A stretch of 64,000 nt of DNA from Verrucomicrobiota bacterium (GCA_026398135.1 JAPLTN010000085.1:1-64000), one strand, 5' to 3'; numbered from the stretch's first letter, positions 40,991-51,177 are shown. Made by a program: numbers and translations. The notes: a model not told the origin generated them from the letters alone.

Positions 40991-41075
40991 GCCGCAAAGC
41001 CGTGCCCTGCCCCGCGCCCGACCGCAAGCGGAAGCATTCACTCGACACCCGCCCCCGACTCTGAGGCCATGCGGC

Positions 41076-42080
41076 GTGCGTGCGTTCAAACTGTGCATCC
41101 TCGGTCTCGTGTTATCGGCCACTTGGGCGTTTTCCGCCCCGGTGCCTGCGACGTCGCAGGCGTCTCTTCCCCCGCCCGCCCCGGTCGCGGCCCCACAACC
41201 CACGGCCACCGACGCCATCATACTCGGGCTGGTCGAGGGCGTAACTGAATTTCTACCCATCTCCTCCACCGGCCACCTCGTGCTCACCACCCACGCACTC
41301 GGCCTGGATTCACCCGCGTCCATCGGCCGCGACCGGCACGGCGAAGTCGTCACTTTCAAGGATGCGGCCGATACCTACACCGTGGTCATTCAAGTCGGTG
41401 CCATCGCGGCGGTGGCCTTCCTCTATTGGACCCAGCTCATCACCATGCTCGTCGGCATCCTTGGCCGAAATCCCGCCGGCCTGCGTCTCTTTCGCAACGT
41501 CGTGCTCGCCTGCATCCCGCCGGTCATCACCGCGCTGGCCTTCAAGAAACTCATCAAAGCCCACCTTTTCTCGGTCAACACCGTGGCCTATGCCCTGCTG
41601 GTCGGCGCCGCCCTGATGCTATACGCCGAGTGGTGGCGTCGGCGGAAGGAGCTTTCAGCCCGGCAGTATGCCGTTCCCCACGCCCCCGACCTGGTTCCCG
41701 CCGACTTGAGCCCACTACGCGCCCTGATAATCGGTTTCGTGCAATGTTTCGCCCTCTGGCCAGGCATGAGCCGCTCCATGACTGCGATGGTGGGCGGGTA
41801 TTTTGTCGGCTTAAAACCCAAGGCGGCGGCCGAGTTCAGCTTCCTCCTAGGCCTTCCCCTGCTCGGTGCCGCCGCCGCCAAAGACACCCTCGACGGCGGC
41901 CCCGCCGTGATCACCGCCTTCGGCTGGTCCAACACGCTCATCGGCCTGCTGGTCGCCTTTGTCAGTGCCGGACTGGCGGTAAAACTCTTCGTCGGCTTTC
42001 TCAGCCGGAGCGGACTCGCCCCCTTCGCCATCTATCGCGTGCTCCTGGGCGCGGGACTGCTGTGGTTTTTTGCCACGTGA
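41076..42080 (+). CDS. uppP: Undecaprenyl-diphosphatase UppP/BacA
   Basis: A membrane enzyme that recycles the lipid carrier for cell-wall synthesis. Motifs GLVEGVTEFLPISSTGHL and ALWPGMSRSMTAMVGGYFVG hold the catalytic Glu, Ser and Arg residues, and at least seven hydrophobic segments follow. The N-terminus is uncertain. GTG 41076 gives a signal-like stretch (KLCILGLVLSATWAFSAP) and 334 residues. An in-frame ATG at 40989 would share CATG with the divergent trpD start. An insertion of about 20 residues after GHLVLTTHALGLD is longer than usual. Confidence 0.88.
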   Translation: MRAFKLCILGLVLSATWAFSAPVPATSQASLPPPAPVAAPQPTATDAIILGLVEGVTEFLPISSTGHLVLTTHALGLDSPASIGRDRHGEVVTFKDAADTYTVVIQVGAIAAVAFLYWTQLITMLVGILGRNPAGLRLFRNVVLACIPPVITALAFKKLIKAHLFSVNTVAYALLVGAALMLYAEWWRRRKELSARQYAVPHAPDLVPADLSPLRALIIGFVQCFALWPGMSRSMTAMVGGYFVGLKPKAAAEFSFLLGLPLLGAAAAKDTLDGGPAVITAFGWSNTLIGLLVAFVSAGLAVKLFVGFLSRSGLAPFAIYRVLLGAGLLWFFAT

Positions 42081-42166
42081 CCATTCTTTAAAATAATCGC
42101 CGACATCGCGCTTGACCGCACCTCGCAGCGGCTTCATTCCAATCAATTTTTCCCACCTTACAACCC

Positions 42167-42184
42167 GCCCGGCTCACACCGGGC
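42167..42184. other. Hairpin before rpmF
   Basis: GCCCGG (42167-42172) and CCGGGC (42179-42184) pair perfectly around a 6-base loop, 24 bp upstream of the rpmF ATG and 86 bp after uppP. Without a U tract it is a weak terminator; it may be a leader structure of the ribosomal-protein mRNA. Confidence 0.35.
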
Positions 42185-42208
42185 TTCATCCTAAAACCCT
42201 CTTTCACC

Positions 42209-42388
42209 ATGGCTAATCCGAAACGCAAGCAGTCCAAACGCCGCAGCGCCAACCGTCGCGCCGCCAACGCCTTCCAGGCTCCCGAGTTCGCCAAGGATCC
42301 GGTTGATGGCACCCTCTTCCGCCCCCACCGCGTGAATCCGAAAAACGGTCTCTATCGCGGTCGCCAGGTGCTCGACGTCTCCGTCTGA
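42209..42388 (+). CDS. rpmF: 50S ribosomal protein L32
   Basis: A ribosomal protein of 59 residues. The start MANPKRKQSKRRSANRRAAN is the family N-terminus. The zinc-binding cysteines of many L32 proteins are absent (a C-minus paralogue). It sits in the widely conserved rpmF-plsX-fabH order, 39 bp before plsX. The leader is CTCTTTCACC before ATG. Confidence 0.93.
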   Translation: MANPKRKQSKRRSANRRAANAFQAPEFAKDPVDGTLFRPHRVNPKNGLYRGRQVLDVSV

Positions 42389-42427
42389 GCCCCGCGCCCA
42401 CCCTTCCGCTCCTGAATTCCGACCCCG

Positions 42428-43525
42428 ATGGGAACGCCCACCGGTTCCATCGGCCGCATCGCGATCGATGCAATGGGCGGCGACCTCGGCCCCGCTGAAG
42501 TAGTCGCCGCCGCCGCTTTGGCTTTGGCTGACTCCGCCTTGGTCAACGACCTCATCCTCGTGGGTAAACCCGAGCTGCTTGAGCCATTGTTAAAAACCCA
42601 CGGCCTCAGCCACTCCAAACGCGTTACCATCCACGCCGCCTCCGAGGTTATCACCATGGAGGACAAGCCTATCCAGGCCCTCCGGCGCAAAAAGGACTCT
42701 TCGATGGCCCGCGCCATCGAACTGATCAAAACTGGCGAAGCCGGTGCCGTGGTATCCTGTGGCAATACCGGCGCGCTCATGGCCGGGGGCACCCTCCGCC
42801 TGCGCACCATCGAAGGCATCGCCCGACCCGCCTTGGCCGCGATCATCCCGCGGGCGAACGGCTACTTTATCCTGATCGACGCCGGGGCCAACCCCGAGGC
42901 CGAACCGCTCCACCTCGCGCACAACGCCCTGCTCGGCAGCCACTACGCCCGCGTTATTCTGGGCGTTGCCAACCCGCGCGTCGGCCTGCTCACCGTCGGC
43001 ACCGAGGAAGGCAAGGGCAACGCGCTCAGCAAAGAAACCCACGAGCTGCTTAAACGCACCGGTTCCTTGCTCAATTACGCAGGCCCGACCGAAGGGTTTC
43101 AGGTCTTCACCGATCATTGCGACGTCGCCGTATGCGATGGCTTTGTCGGCAACCTCCTGCTCAAGAGCTGGGAATCACTCGCTAAATTCATCACCGGCAG
43201 CCTCAAGCAAGAGCTCAAGGCCAACCCTCTTCGCATGGGCGGAGCCATTTTGGCCAACGGAGCGTTCACCGCGCTTAAAGCCAAAATCAACCCCGAACGC
43301 TATGGCGGGGCCCCCTTGCTCGGCCTCCGAGGCAACGTGCTAAAAGCCCACGGCTCCAGCAACCGCCGCGCGCTTCATGCCGCAATCCTCGCCGCCGACA
43401 AAGTCGTGCGCGCCGATTTCCTCGGCAAAGTCGCCCACGATACGGCACGGCTCAATGCGTTGATCGCCACCCCTGCGCCTGCCCAAGCCACCGCGCCCCT
43501 CCCGGCCGAAGAACCCGCCGCCTGA
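42428..43525 (+). CDS. plsX: Phosphate acyltransferase PlsX
   Basis: A peripheral membrane enzyme of 365 residues that makes acyl-phosphate from acyl-ACP for phospholipid synthesis. IAIDAMGGDLGPAEVV, VVSCGNTGALMAG, the LLTVGTEEGKGN loop and CDGFVGNLLLKSWES are characteristic. The N-terminus has a short extension before RIAIDAMGGD. It is followed by fabH 15 bp later. Confidence 0.94.
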   Translation: MGTPTGSIGRIAIDAMGGDLGPAEVVAAAALALADSALVNDLILVGKPELLEPLLKTHGLSHSKRVTIHAASEVITMEDKPIQALRRKKDSSMARAIELIKTGEAGAVVSCGNTGALMAGGTLRLRTIEGIARPALAAIIPRANGYFILIDAGANPEAEPLHLAHNALLGSHYARVILGVANPRVGLLTVGTEEGKGNALSKETHELLKRTGSLLNYAGPTEGFQVFTDHCDVAVCDGFVGNLLLKSWESLAKFITGSLKQELKANPLRMGGAILANGAFTALKAKINPERYGGAPLLGLRGNVLKAHGSSNRRALHAAILAADKVVRADFLGKVAHDTARLNALIATPAPAQATAPLPAEEPAA

Positions 43526-43540
43526 GACCTGCGTTTCCCC

Positions 43541-44536
43541 GTGTCCACCCCGTCCGCCACCCCTTCCTTTACCATCTTGGGCACCGGCTCCCACGCCCCC
43601 TCCCAGGTAGTGACGAACGACGACTTGGCGACCAGCATCGAGACCTCGGACGAGTGGATTCACTCCCGCACCGGCATCCGCGCCCGCCATTTATCCGGCC
43701 CGGAAGACACCACCACCCGTCTCGCGGTAAACGCCGCCCGGGCCGCCCTGCTCGATGCAAATCTCGCGGCCAATCAGATCGACCTGCTCATCGTGGCCAC
43801 CTGCACGCCCGATCTGCCCATGCCTTCGACCGCGAGTCTGGTGCAAAATGAACTCGGCCTCTCCCCCCGCGCCGCCTGCTTCGATCTCAACGCCGCCTGC
43901 ACCGGCTTCGTTTACGCCCTGGACACCGCCTGGGCCATGCTCTCCAGCGGACGCTACCACCACGCTCTCGTGATCGGCGCGGAGAAGATGTCCACCGTCC
44001 TCGACTGGACCGACCGCACCACCTGCGTGCTCTTCGGCGATGGAGCAGGAGCCATCATCCTTGGACCCGCGCCTGCGGATCACCCTGCTTCGGGCATCCT
44101 GGCTGCTCGCCTCGGGACCATTCCCTCCACCAGCGATTTGTTACGCATCCCCGGCGGCGGCAGCTCTCCGCTCACTCCCGAAGCTCGGCGCTACATCACG
44201 ATGAAAGGCCGCGAAGTCTTTAAGTTCGCCGTCCGGGGAATGGAAGAAGTTGCCCGGGAGCTTCTTGCCGAACAGGGCTTGGCCACGGAAAACATCGCCC
44301 TGGTGGTTCCCCATCAGGCGAATCTGCGCATCATCCACGCCATTTCGGAATACCTCGAGGTGCCGCGCGAACGCTTCTTCATCAATGTGGAACGCTACGG
44401 CAACACCTCCGCCGCCTCCATTCCCATCGCGCTGGACGAGGCGCGCCGCGCCGGACGCGTCCAACGCGGCGACCTTGTTCTTCTCGTGGCGTTCGGGGCG
44501 GGCTTGACCTACGGAGGGGCGCTGGTTCGCTGGTAG
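43541..44536 (+). CDS. fabH: 3-oxoacyl-ACP synthase III
   Basis: A fatty-acid initiation condensing enzyme of 331 residues, joining acetyl-CoA to malonyl-ACP. Catalytic residues are visible: Cys120 in DLNAACTGF, His in VVPHQANLRI and Asn in ERYGNTSAAS. Translation begins at GTG 43541 (leader GCGTTTCCCC). The enzyme completes the rpmF-plsX-fabH block. Confidence 0.95.
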   Translation: MSTPSATPSFTILGTGSHAPSQVVTNDDLATSIETSDEWIHSRTGIRARHLSGPEDTTTRLAVNAARAALLDANLAANQIDLLIVATCTPDLPMPSTASLVQNELGLSPRAACFDLNAACTGFVYALDTAWAMLSSGRYHHALVIGAEKMSTVLDWTDRTTCVLFGDGAGAIILGPAPADHPASGILAARLGTIPSTSDLLRIPGGGSSPLTPEARRYITMKGREVFKFAVRGMEEVARELLAEQGLATENIALVVPHQANLRIIHAISEYLEVPRERFFINVERYGNTSAASIPIALDEARRAGRVQRGDLVLLVAFGAGLTYGGALVRW

Positions 44537-44543
44537 CAACACC

Positions 44544-45599
44544 ATGCCATCCGCGTCACGCCGTATCGGTTTTATTATTACCCTGTTAGCCGTCTGGGTT
44601 TTTGCTCTGCCCAACCTCCGGGCCGTTCTGGTCTGGGAGCCCAAAACCGGCTGGCGCGCGGAAGGCGGCTTAGCCTCCAGCTTCATGGACAGCGCGGACG
44701 GACGCTCAGCCAAGGCCCTCATGGACAAAGCCCGTCGCGCCGAGGATGCAGGCGGCAAAGGCTCCGCCATCTCTTTGTACAAAAAAGTCATCAAGAAATA
44801 CCCCGCCTCCGTTTACGCCGCCGAAGCCCTCCGCCGCTCCGCCGCTCTTTACGAGAACAAGCGCATGTTTTCCAAGGCGCACACCAACCTCCAGCGCATC
44901 ATCGCGGAACATCCCGCCTACCCGAAATTCAATGAAATACTTGGCGCCCAATTCCGTATCGCCGAAAAACTCACCAACGGCGTTCGCCCGCTCTACTTCG
45001 GTTTGATCCCCGGCTTCCGCCAGCGCGAAAAGGGCCTCGAGTACTACGAAATCCTCGTCGTCAACGCCCCGTACAGCGAATACGGCCCCCTCGCACTCAT
45101 GAACGCCGCCCGCGGCTACACCAAAGACGGCGACCGCGACGCCGCGATTGATGCGCTTGATCGCATGATCAACAACTACCCGGACAGCTTCCTCACCTCC
45201 GACGCCTACCTCAAACTCGCCGGCGCCCAAGCCTCCATCACCCAAGGCCCGCCCTACGATCAAGCCTCGACCCAGCTGGCTCTCACCTACTTCCAGGATT
45301 ACACCATTCTCTACCCCGGCGAGGCCGATATCCGTATCGCCAACAAGGGCTACGACGACTCCCGTGTGATGCTCGCCGAAAGCAAGATGACGATGGGCGA
45401 CTTCTACTACAAGAAACGCTCCAACTACAAGGCAGCCAAAATCTTCTACAACGAAGCGATCACCCTTTATCCTGAATCCGCCACCGCCGACCGCGCCCGG
45501 AAGTACCTCGCTCGCATCGAGCAACTGGAGTCCGGCAACCCCGACGCCAAGGGCGCTCTGCGCAACGGCCCGCGCTCGAAGCGCTTTTGGGTGTTTTGA
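44544..45599 (+). CDS. bamD: BamD-like outer-membrane assembly TPR protein
   Basis: A periplasmic tetratricopeptide protein of 351 residues. A signal peptide (about 1-27) is followed by WEPKTGWRAEGG and TPR-like helical pairs from residue 50 on, such as GSAISLYKKVIKKYPASVYA and AIDALDRMINNYPDSFLTSD. This arrangement matches the BamD/YfiO family, which assists beta-barrel insertion. Unlike the canonical lipoprotein it lacks a lipobox Cys after the signal, and it is about 100 residues longer. It lies between fabH and the lptE-like gene. Confidence 0.75.
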   Translation: MPSASRRIGFIITLLAVWVFALPNLRAVLVWEPKTGWRAEGGLASSFMDSADGRSAKALMDKARRAEDAGGKGSAISLYKKVIKKYPASVYAAEALRRSAALYENKRMFSKAHTNLQRIIAEHPAYPKFNEILGAQFRIAEKLTNGVRPLYFGLIPGFRQREKGLEYYEILVVNAPYSEYGPLALMNAARGYTKDGDRDAAIDALDRMINNYPDSFLTSDAYLKLAGAQASITQGPPYDQASTQLALTYFQDYTILYPGEADIRIANKGYDDSRVMLAESKMTMGDFYYKKRSNYKAAKIFYNEAITLYPESATADRARKYLARIEQLESGNPDAKGALRNGPRSKRFWVF

Positions 45600-45675
45600 T
45601 CCAGCCGCGCTTCTCGCCTAAACGCTCGGCGTCCGCCGAGCGCCTTCCCCTACTCGTCCCTTGTTTTCCCTGTTC

Positions 45676-46227
45676 ATGCCCCGCTCGATCCGCATTTACG
45701 TCTTCACTATTCTCGCTCTCTTCGGTGCGACCGGCTGTTCGCACTACCGACTGGGCACCGGCGTCGAACGCCCGTTTGAAACCGTGTTTATCCCGCCCAT
45801 CGTGACCAAGGGTGCCTTGCCCCAGGCCTCGGCGATTTTCACCACCCAGCTCCGGGAAACCTTTATTCGCGACGGACGCCTCCAAGTAGTTAACTCCCCT
45901 GCCGAAGCCGACGTGGTGCTCGATGTGCAAATCGGCAAATACTCCCGCCGCGCCCTCACCGCCCTCCCGAGCGATACTGGTCTCGCCCGCAAAATGGGTA
46001 TCACCCTCGACGTCACCGCCACCCTCCGCGACACCAAGGGTGAAAAAACCTGGTTCACCGACCGCCCCATCCACGTGGAGCGCCAGATTTTCACCGACGA
46101 TGGCTCAACCGCTGGCGCGACTTTTCTCCAACCCGTCCAGCAAACTCAGGCCGAATACCAACTCGTCCCGCAACTCGCCGAAGCCGTCGCCGAAAAGATC
46201 AAGGGTGCCGTGCTCGACACTTGGTGA
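45676..46227 (+). CDS. lptE: LptE-like LPS-assembly lipoprotein
   Basis: A lipoprotein of 183 residues. Its signal ends in FGATGC, an acceptable lipobox, followed by SHYRLGTG, the start of the LptE fold. The body (IFTTQLRETFIRDGRLQVVN, EADVVLDVQIGKY) fits the family that plugs LptD. I chose ATG 45676 over the upstream TTG. Neighbouring bamD supports an outer-membrane role. Confidence 0.75.
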   Translation: MPRSIRIYVFTILALFGATGCSHYRLGTGVERPFETVFIPPIVTKGALPQASAIFTTQLRETFIRDGRLQVVNSPAEADVVLDVQIGKYSRRALTALPSDTGLARKMGITLDVTATLRDTKGEKTWFTDRPIHVERQIFTDDGSTAGATFLQPVQQTQAEYQLVPQLAEAVAEKIKGAVLDTW

Positions 46228-46236
46228 AATAGCCCC

Positions 46237-46905
46237 GTGCCCGTCCCCGCCCTCCCCTCGATCCTCGCCCCGTCCCTGCTCGCCGGTCAGCACACCCGCC
46301 TGGCGGAAAGCGCCGCGCAAGTCGCCGCCGCCGGCGCACCCTGGCTGCACCTCGACATCATGGACGGCCACTTCGTGCCCAACCTCACGTTCGGCCCGCA
46401 AATGGTCGCGGAACTCAAACGCGAACTGCCCGGTTTGTTCTTTGACGTGCACCTCATGCTCTCGGAGCCGCAAAACTACGCCGAAGCCTTCATCACCGCC
46501 GGCGCCCGGCTGGTGAGTTTCCATATCGAGCCCACCCTGGACCACCGCGCCCTGCTCACCCGTATCCGCGCCCTCGGCTGCCAGAACGGTCTCGTACTCA
46601 ACCCCGGCACCCCCGCCGAAGCCGTCGAACCTTTCCTCGCCGAGGTGGACCTCATTCTCGTCATGACCGTGCAACCCGGCTTTGGCGGGCAATCCTTCCG
46701 CCGCGATATGCTGGCCAAAATCTCCCGTATCGACACCTGGCGGCGCGAACGCGGCCTGAACTTCCGCCTCGAAGTGGATGGAGGCGTCGATGCCCGCACC
46801 GGCCGCGAATGCCGCGCCGCCGGAGCCGACACCTTTGTCGCCGGAACCGCGTTTTTCAAAGCCCCCGACCGCGCCGCCTTCGTACGCGACGTCGCAACTT
46901 GGTAA
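46237..46905 (+). CDS. rpe: Ribulose-phosphate 3-epimerase
   Basis: A TIM-barrel enzyme of 222 residues in the pentose phosphate pathway. ILAPSLLAG, WLHLDIMDGHFVPNLTFGP with the metal-binding His/Asp, VMTVQPGFGGQSF and EVDGGVDART are diagnostic. Translation starts at GTG 46237, nine bases after the lptE stop. It ends the uppP-to-rpe run of plus-strand genes. Confidence 0.95.
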   Translation: MPVPALPSILAPSLLAGQHTRLAESAAQVAAAGAPWLHLDIMDGHFVPNLTFGPQMVAELKRELPGLFFDVHLMLSEPQNYAEAFITAGARLVSFHIEPTLDHRALLTRIRALGCQNGLVLNPGTPAEAVEPFLAEVDLILVMTVQPGFGGQSFRRDMLAKISRIDTWRRERGLNFRLEVDGGVDARTGRECRAAGADTFVAGTAFFKAPDRAAFVRDVATW

Positions 46906-46934
46906 TCTACACGCGCCGCGACCGACGCACAGGA

Positions 46935-48569
46935 TCACTCCGCCCCGGATCGCGCCACTGCGGCCGCCCGTCGATATTGGGCCCGGAAATGCTCGCCGAG
47001 TTCGCGCGCCAACCGGAGTTCTTCGATCTTATCCTTGGATCGCAGCGCGGCCCGGATACGACCCTGCGCGGCCGCAAAATCCACCGCGCTTACGTCGGTC
47101 AAAATCTCCAGCGCACTCGGCGGACACCCCGCTTGAACGATCTCCCGCCACGCCGACTGCAACTCGGGATGCGCGTCCAGACACATCACCTTTAAGATGA
47201 ACCGGAGCTCACCGAAAAGCGCTCCCGTCCATTCGGGCCGATAAATCAAGGGCTGCGCCAGCGTGTAGGGCGACTCCGCCGGATCACTGCGCCAAGCCGA
47301 TGCCGCAGGCTCGCGGTAGAGGTCTTTGCGCACCGGAAGACGCCTCAATGCATAACGCTCCGGCCCGCCCGGAGTGCCGGGCTTTTGGTTCCACAAACGC
47401 TGCCCCTCAACCGACATCACAAAATCAATAAACTCCCGCGCCGGTCCCGCGTGCGGTGCCCCGCGCAACAAACCAATCGGATCCACCGAAAAGACCGTCC
47501 CGCCTGCCGGCGAAACATAAGCCACCCGGTCACTGCCCGCCCGCCGCGCCAAGGCCTCGACCTGTTGCCGACCATAAAAATCGATACCCATGCCCGCCGC
47601 ACAGTTTCCCGCCGCCACGTCAATCGGCACCTTTTGCGCGCTGTCCGTAAAGTAGCGCGCGTTCGCGGAAATTTGTAACAACAGCCGCAGCCCTTCGCTC
47701 CAGCCCTCCGCAACCGCCGCCTGCTCCACCACGGCCAGCGCCTCCGTGTCTTTATCTTTCGCGGTCGCCAGGCGCGCCGCCACCACCGCATGCATCCGCT
47801 GCTGCACCACGGTTTCAAAAGCCTTGTTCATCGACCCGCTTTTGGTCGGATCCGCCAGCGCGACCGCCCCCAAATACCGACTATCCGCCAGGTCCGCCCA
47901 CGCCATTGGTTTCGGCAGTCCGAGCCGGGCAAGCACATCGCGATTATAAACGATCCCGAACGAACTCAGCACCGCTCCCGTCCAGCGGCCCTGCGCGTCC
48001 CGGAAATCGTCCCCCGCATGACGCAACGGCACGATTTCCTCCCGCATCCATTCCGGCGCGAAAGCGCCTGGCGGCACCATCGCCACCAGCCTGCCGGCCC
48101 GGGCCTGCGAGATAAAATCAAAAGTCCCGCCGCCAAAAAACACATCGATCCCGCACCCCACATCCGAAGCCAAAAACGCCTCCCGCGCCTCCCTCGCCTC
48201 CGTCGGCGCATCCGCCCGCAAGCGCCCGTCGGCGAACCCGCCCTCCACCACCGCGCTCCACTTCCGCCCCAGCTTCGCCGTCCAATAATTCCGAAACGAC
48301 GCACCGTACTCGCCCTCCAGATAACGGGTTATCTCGCTCGTCCCGCCGATCAAGCGCCAGTCCATGCGCACGTCCCGTCCCACGCGTTTGCGGTACCAAC
48401 TCCGAAACCCGGCCTCGAACTCCGAGCGGATGGCTTCGTTGTGCGGTGAAATCACCGCCACCGTATCCACTTCCCCAGCCCGGACCCCGCGCTCGACCTG
48501 CGGACGCAACGCAAACGGGGCGACCAGCACCGCCGCCAGCATCACAAACAAGAGCCCATTCCGCAGCAT
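46935..48569 (-). CDS. ABC transporter substrate-binding protein (Fe3+/polyamine type), enlarged
   Basis: An exported protein of 544 residues. The signal anchor (about 1-22) is followed by VDTVAVISPHNEAIRSEFEA, VFFGGGTFDFISQA, SSFGIVYNRDVLARLGLPKP and ALADPTKSGSMNKAFE, which match the FbpA/PotD-like class 2 binding proteins. It is about 200 residues longer than usual; the extra C-terminal part (about 380-544) is not recognised. It starts 5 bp after the ATPase gene. No permease gene lies on either side. Confidence 0.78.
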   Translation of the reverse strand: MLRNGLLFVMLAAVLVAPFALRPQVERGVRAGEVDTVAVISPHNEAIRSEFEAGFRSWYRKRVGRDVRMDWRLIGGTSEITRYLEGEYGASFRNYWTAKLGRKWSAVVEGGFADGRLRADAPTEAREAREAFLASDVGCGIDVFFGGGTFDFISQARAGRLVAMVPPGAFAPEWMREEIVPLRHAGDDFRDAQGRWTGAVLSSFGIVYNRDVLARLGLPKPMAWADLADSRYLGAVALADPTKSGSMNKAFETVVQQRMHAVVAARLATAKDKDTEALAVVEQAAVAEGWSEGLRLLLQISANARYFTDSAQKVPIDVAAGNCAAGMGIDFYGRQQVEALARRAGSDRVAYVSPAGGTVFSVDPIGLLRGAPHAGPAREFIDFVMSVEGQRLWNQKPGTPGGPERYALRRLPVRKDLYREPAASAWRSDPAESPYTLAQPLIYRPEWTGALFGELRFILKVMCLDAHPELQSAWREIVQAGCPPSALEILTDVSAVDFAAAQGRIRAALRSKDKIEELRLARELGEHFRAQYRRAAAVARSGAE

Positions 48570-48574
48570 GGTGT

Positions 48575-49642
48575 TCAACGCTCCAAAACCACCACGTCCT
48601 GCGCCGCCGCCGAGGCGAACCAATCCTCGCCACCCCCGCGCTCGATGCGTGGGTTTAATTCGTAAATGCGCAGCGCCCCGCCTTCCGCCGCGAAGTGATA
48701 CTGGGCGACTTCCCCCAAATAAATCGCCTCGCCGATCCGCCCGCGCACGCAGTTTGCCGCCTGCGCCCGCTCGTCCAGTCGCCACGCCTCGGGGCGCACC
48801 GAAAGCGTTACCTTCATACCCGCCCCCGGTCGGGCCGCCGGATCACCAAGCACGCCGATAAACCGGCCCAGCGTCGTCTCCACTTCGACTTCGCGACCAC
48901 GCCGCGCCAGCACCGTCCCCTCAAAAAAATCCGCCTCGCCAATAAAATTGGCCACTGTGCGGCACACCGGACGCCGGTAAACCTCGCGCGGCGCACCGAC
49001 CTGCAAAATCCGCCCGCCGTCCAGCACCGCCATACGGTCCGCGATCGACAGCGCCTCTTTCTGGTCGTGGGTGACGTAAACCGTGGTGAGTTTGAACTCC
49101 TTGCACACCCGCCGGATTTCCCCGCGCATCTCCAACCGCAACTTTGCATCGAGATTACTCAGCGGCTCGTCCAACAACAGACAGCGCGGCCGGATAACCA
49201 GTGCCCGCGCCAGCGCCACCCGTTGCTGCTGCCCGCCGGAAAGCTGATTAGGCCGACGCTCGGCATACGCCTCCATTCGCACCGAGGCCAGCACCTCCGC
49301 CACCCGCTGGCGAATCTCCGCTTTCGGCGTTTTTCGCTCCACCAAACCAAACGCGACATTCTCCGCCACCGTCAGATGCGGCCACAGCGCGTAGCTTTGA
49401 AACATCATCCCGGTGTTGCGTTTATGCGGGGCCAACTTCGTCACGTCCTCACCACCGAAAGCAATGGTTCCCGCCTCCGGCAGATAAAATCCCGCCAGAC
49501 TGCGCAACAGGGTGGTTTTGCCGCAGCCACTCGGTCCGAGCAGGAAAAACAACTCACCCGCCTCGATTGTCAGGTCCAGATTCTGCAACGCCACCGTCGT
49601 GCCGAATCGTTTGGTGAGTTGCGAAATCTGGATGGAAATCAT
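48575..49642 (-). CDS. ABC transporter ATP-binding protein (FbpC/PotA type)
   Basis: An ATPase subunit of 355 residues. Walker [19 protein letters not shown] (about 34-51), Q-loop FQSYALWPH, signature [15 protein letters not shown], Walker [13 protein letters not shown] and the H-loop VTHDQKEAL are intact. A TOBE-like domain (about 245-350) follows. It energises import with the adjacent binding protein; the substrate is probably Fe3+ or a small organic ion. The membrane component is missing from the window. Confidence 0.88.
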   Translation of the reverse strand: MISIQISQLTKRFGTTVALQNLDLTIEAGELFFLLGPSGCGKTTLLRSLAGFYLPEAGTIAFGGEDVTKLAPHKRNTGMMFQSYALWPHLTVAENVAFGLVERKTPKAEIRQRVAEVLASVRMEAYAERRPNQLSGGQQQRVALARALVIRPRCLLLDEPLSNLDAKLRLEMRGEIRRVCKEFKLTTVYVTHDQKEALSIADRMAVLDGGRILQVGAPREVYRRPVCRTVANFIGEADFFEGTVLARRGREVEVETTLGRFIGVLGDPAARPGAGMKVTLSVRPEAWRLDERAQAANCVRGRIGEAIYLGEVAQYHFAAEGGALRIYELNPRIERGGGEDWFASAAAQDVVVLER

Positions 49643-49786
49643 ACGAATCGGGACACTTGGATGCCCAGCAAGGCTGCCCTCAGTCGCGAGTCAAAGGCTT
49701 TGACCGAAGGTCCAAATCGTTACTTCGCCGTAATAATTCCCGCACTTGCAGCGGCCCTTGAACGACCTACGCTCCCCCCTTCGCCT

Positions 49787-50371
49787 ATGCCGTCCTTCGC
49801 CGTTTTGCCCGCCACCGATCTGCCTGCCGCGCTCGAATCCGTTCTGGTTTCCGAAGCCGACATCAAAAACCGCCTGCGTAAACTCGGTGCCGAAATCGCC
49901 TCCCTCTATGGCGACCAGGAGATCACCGTGGTGGCGGTGATCAACGGGGCCATCCTCTTCACCGCCGACCTGCTGCGCCATATCGACAACCCCGTGCGCC
50001 TCGATTGCATCCGCGTTTCCAGCTACCGCAACGAGACCAAATCCACCGGAAAACCCCAGGTGCTCGGCCACCTCAGCCTCGATCTGGCCAACCGCCACGT
50101 CCTCCTGATCGACGACATTCTCGATACCGGAAAAACCCTCTCCCTCATCGTCGGGATGATAAAAAAACTCCAGCCCGCCAGCGTGCGCACCTGCGTCCTG
50201 CTCGACAAACGCGGCCGTCGCGAAGTCGAGTTCGAGGCCGATTTCGTCGGTTTTCAAATCCCCGATAAATTCGTCGTTGGCTACGGCCTCGATTACGCCG
50301 AACGCTACCGCAACCTACCCTGCATCGGCGTGCTCAAATCCCACCTGCAAAACCCGCCGGAATGGGCCTGA
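49787..50371 (+). CDS. hpt: Hypoxanthine phosphoribosyltransferase
   Basis: A purine-salvage enzyme of 194 residues. The PRPP-binding loop is [20 protein letters not shown], preceded by [17 protein letters not shown] and followed by [20 protein letters not shown]. The open frame is longer upstream, but ATG 49787 (leader CCCCTTCGCCT) gives the family length. The end overlaps the next gene by 10 bases. Confidence 0.9.
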   Translation: MPSFAVLPATDLPAALESVLVSEADIKNRLRKLGAEIASLYGDQEITVVAVINGAILFTADLLRHIDNPVRLDCIRVSSYRNETKSTGKPQVLGHLSLDLANRHVLLIDDILDTGKTLSLIVGMIKKLQPASVRTCVLLDKRGRREVEFEADFVGFQIPDKFVVGYGLDYAERYRNLPCIGVLKSHLQNPPEWA

Positions 50372-51156
50372 CGGCTAAACCCTTGCTCAATCTTCATGGG
50401 CTGACCGTGCAACGCGGTCACACCACGCTGCTACACGACGTGGCATGGTGCGTCGATCCCGGCCAGCACTGGGTGATCCTCGGCCCCAACGGCTGCGGGA
50501 AAACTTCGCTCCTCAAAACCCTGACCGGCTACCTCACGCCCAGCGCCGGCCAGATCGAATTACTCGGCCAGCGTTATGGCGAAAGCGACTGGCGAGACCT
50601 GCGCCGCCAGATAGGCCTCGTCAGCAGCGCCCTCCAAGCCTCCGTGCCCGTAGACGAACCGGCGGTGGAAACGGTCATTAGCGGCAAATACGCGCAACTC
50701 GACCTGTGGATGAAAGTCACCCCGGCCGACCGCCGTGCCGCCTTAAAACTCCTTCGCTTATCCCAGTCCGCACACCTCGCCAAGCGCCTCTGGAGTCAGC
50801 TCTCCCAAGGCGAACGCCAGCGCATCCTCATCGCCCGCGCCCTCATGGCACGGCCCACCCTGCTCATCCTTGACGAACCCTGCGCCGGGCTCGACCCCGT
50901 GGCGCGCGAACAGTTTCTCACTTTAGTTAACCAACTCACCCTCGCTCCCGAAGGCCCCACGCTGGTGCTGGTGACCCATCACGTCGAAGAAATCACCCCC
51001 GGCTTCACCCACGCTCTACTGTTGAAAGCCGGTCGCGTCCACGCAAGCGGACCACGCCGCGCTACTCTCATTTCAGCCAACCTCTCGGCGATCTTCGGCC
51101 ACCCCATCACCCTTAGTCGGCGCGAAAACCGCCTCCAGCTGCGCATCGCTCCTTAG
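50362..51156 (+). CDS. ABC ATPase, stand-alone
   Basis: An ATP-binding protein of 264 residues. Walker [19 protein letters not shown], signature [16 protein letters not shown] and Walker [14 protein letters not shown] are present, with the H-loop in [10 protein letters not shown]. Sequence style resembles the ModF/YlmA-type subfamily. No permease or binding protein is adjacent. It overlaps hpt by 10 bases and is likely co-transcribed with it. Confidence 0.85.
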   Translation: MGLTAKPLLNLHGLTVQRGHTTLLHDVAWCVDPGQHWVILGPNGCGKTSLLKTLTGYLTPSAGQIELLGQRYGESDWRDLRRQIGLVSSALQASVPVDEPAVETVISGKYAQLDLWMKVTPADRRAALKLLRLSQSAHLAKRLWSQLSQGERQRILIARALMARPTLLILDEPCAGLDPVAREQFLTLVNQLTLAPEGPTLVLVTHHVEEITPGFTHALLLKAGRVHASGPRRATLISANLSAIFGHPITLSRRENRLQLRIAP

Positions 51157-51177
51157 CCCCCCGAACCAGCGTATTTT

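Noticed and set aside
40989-41075. UppP start at ATG 40989, sharing CATG with the divergent trpD start
   Set aside because: The added 29 residues are proline/arginine-rich and would precede a signal-like segment. GTG 41076 is more plausible, though the ATG cannot be excluded.
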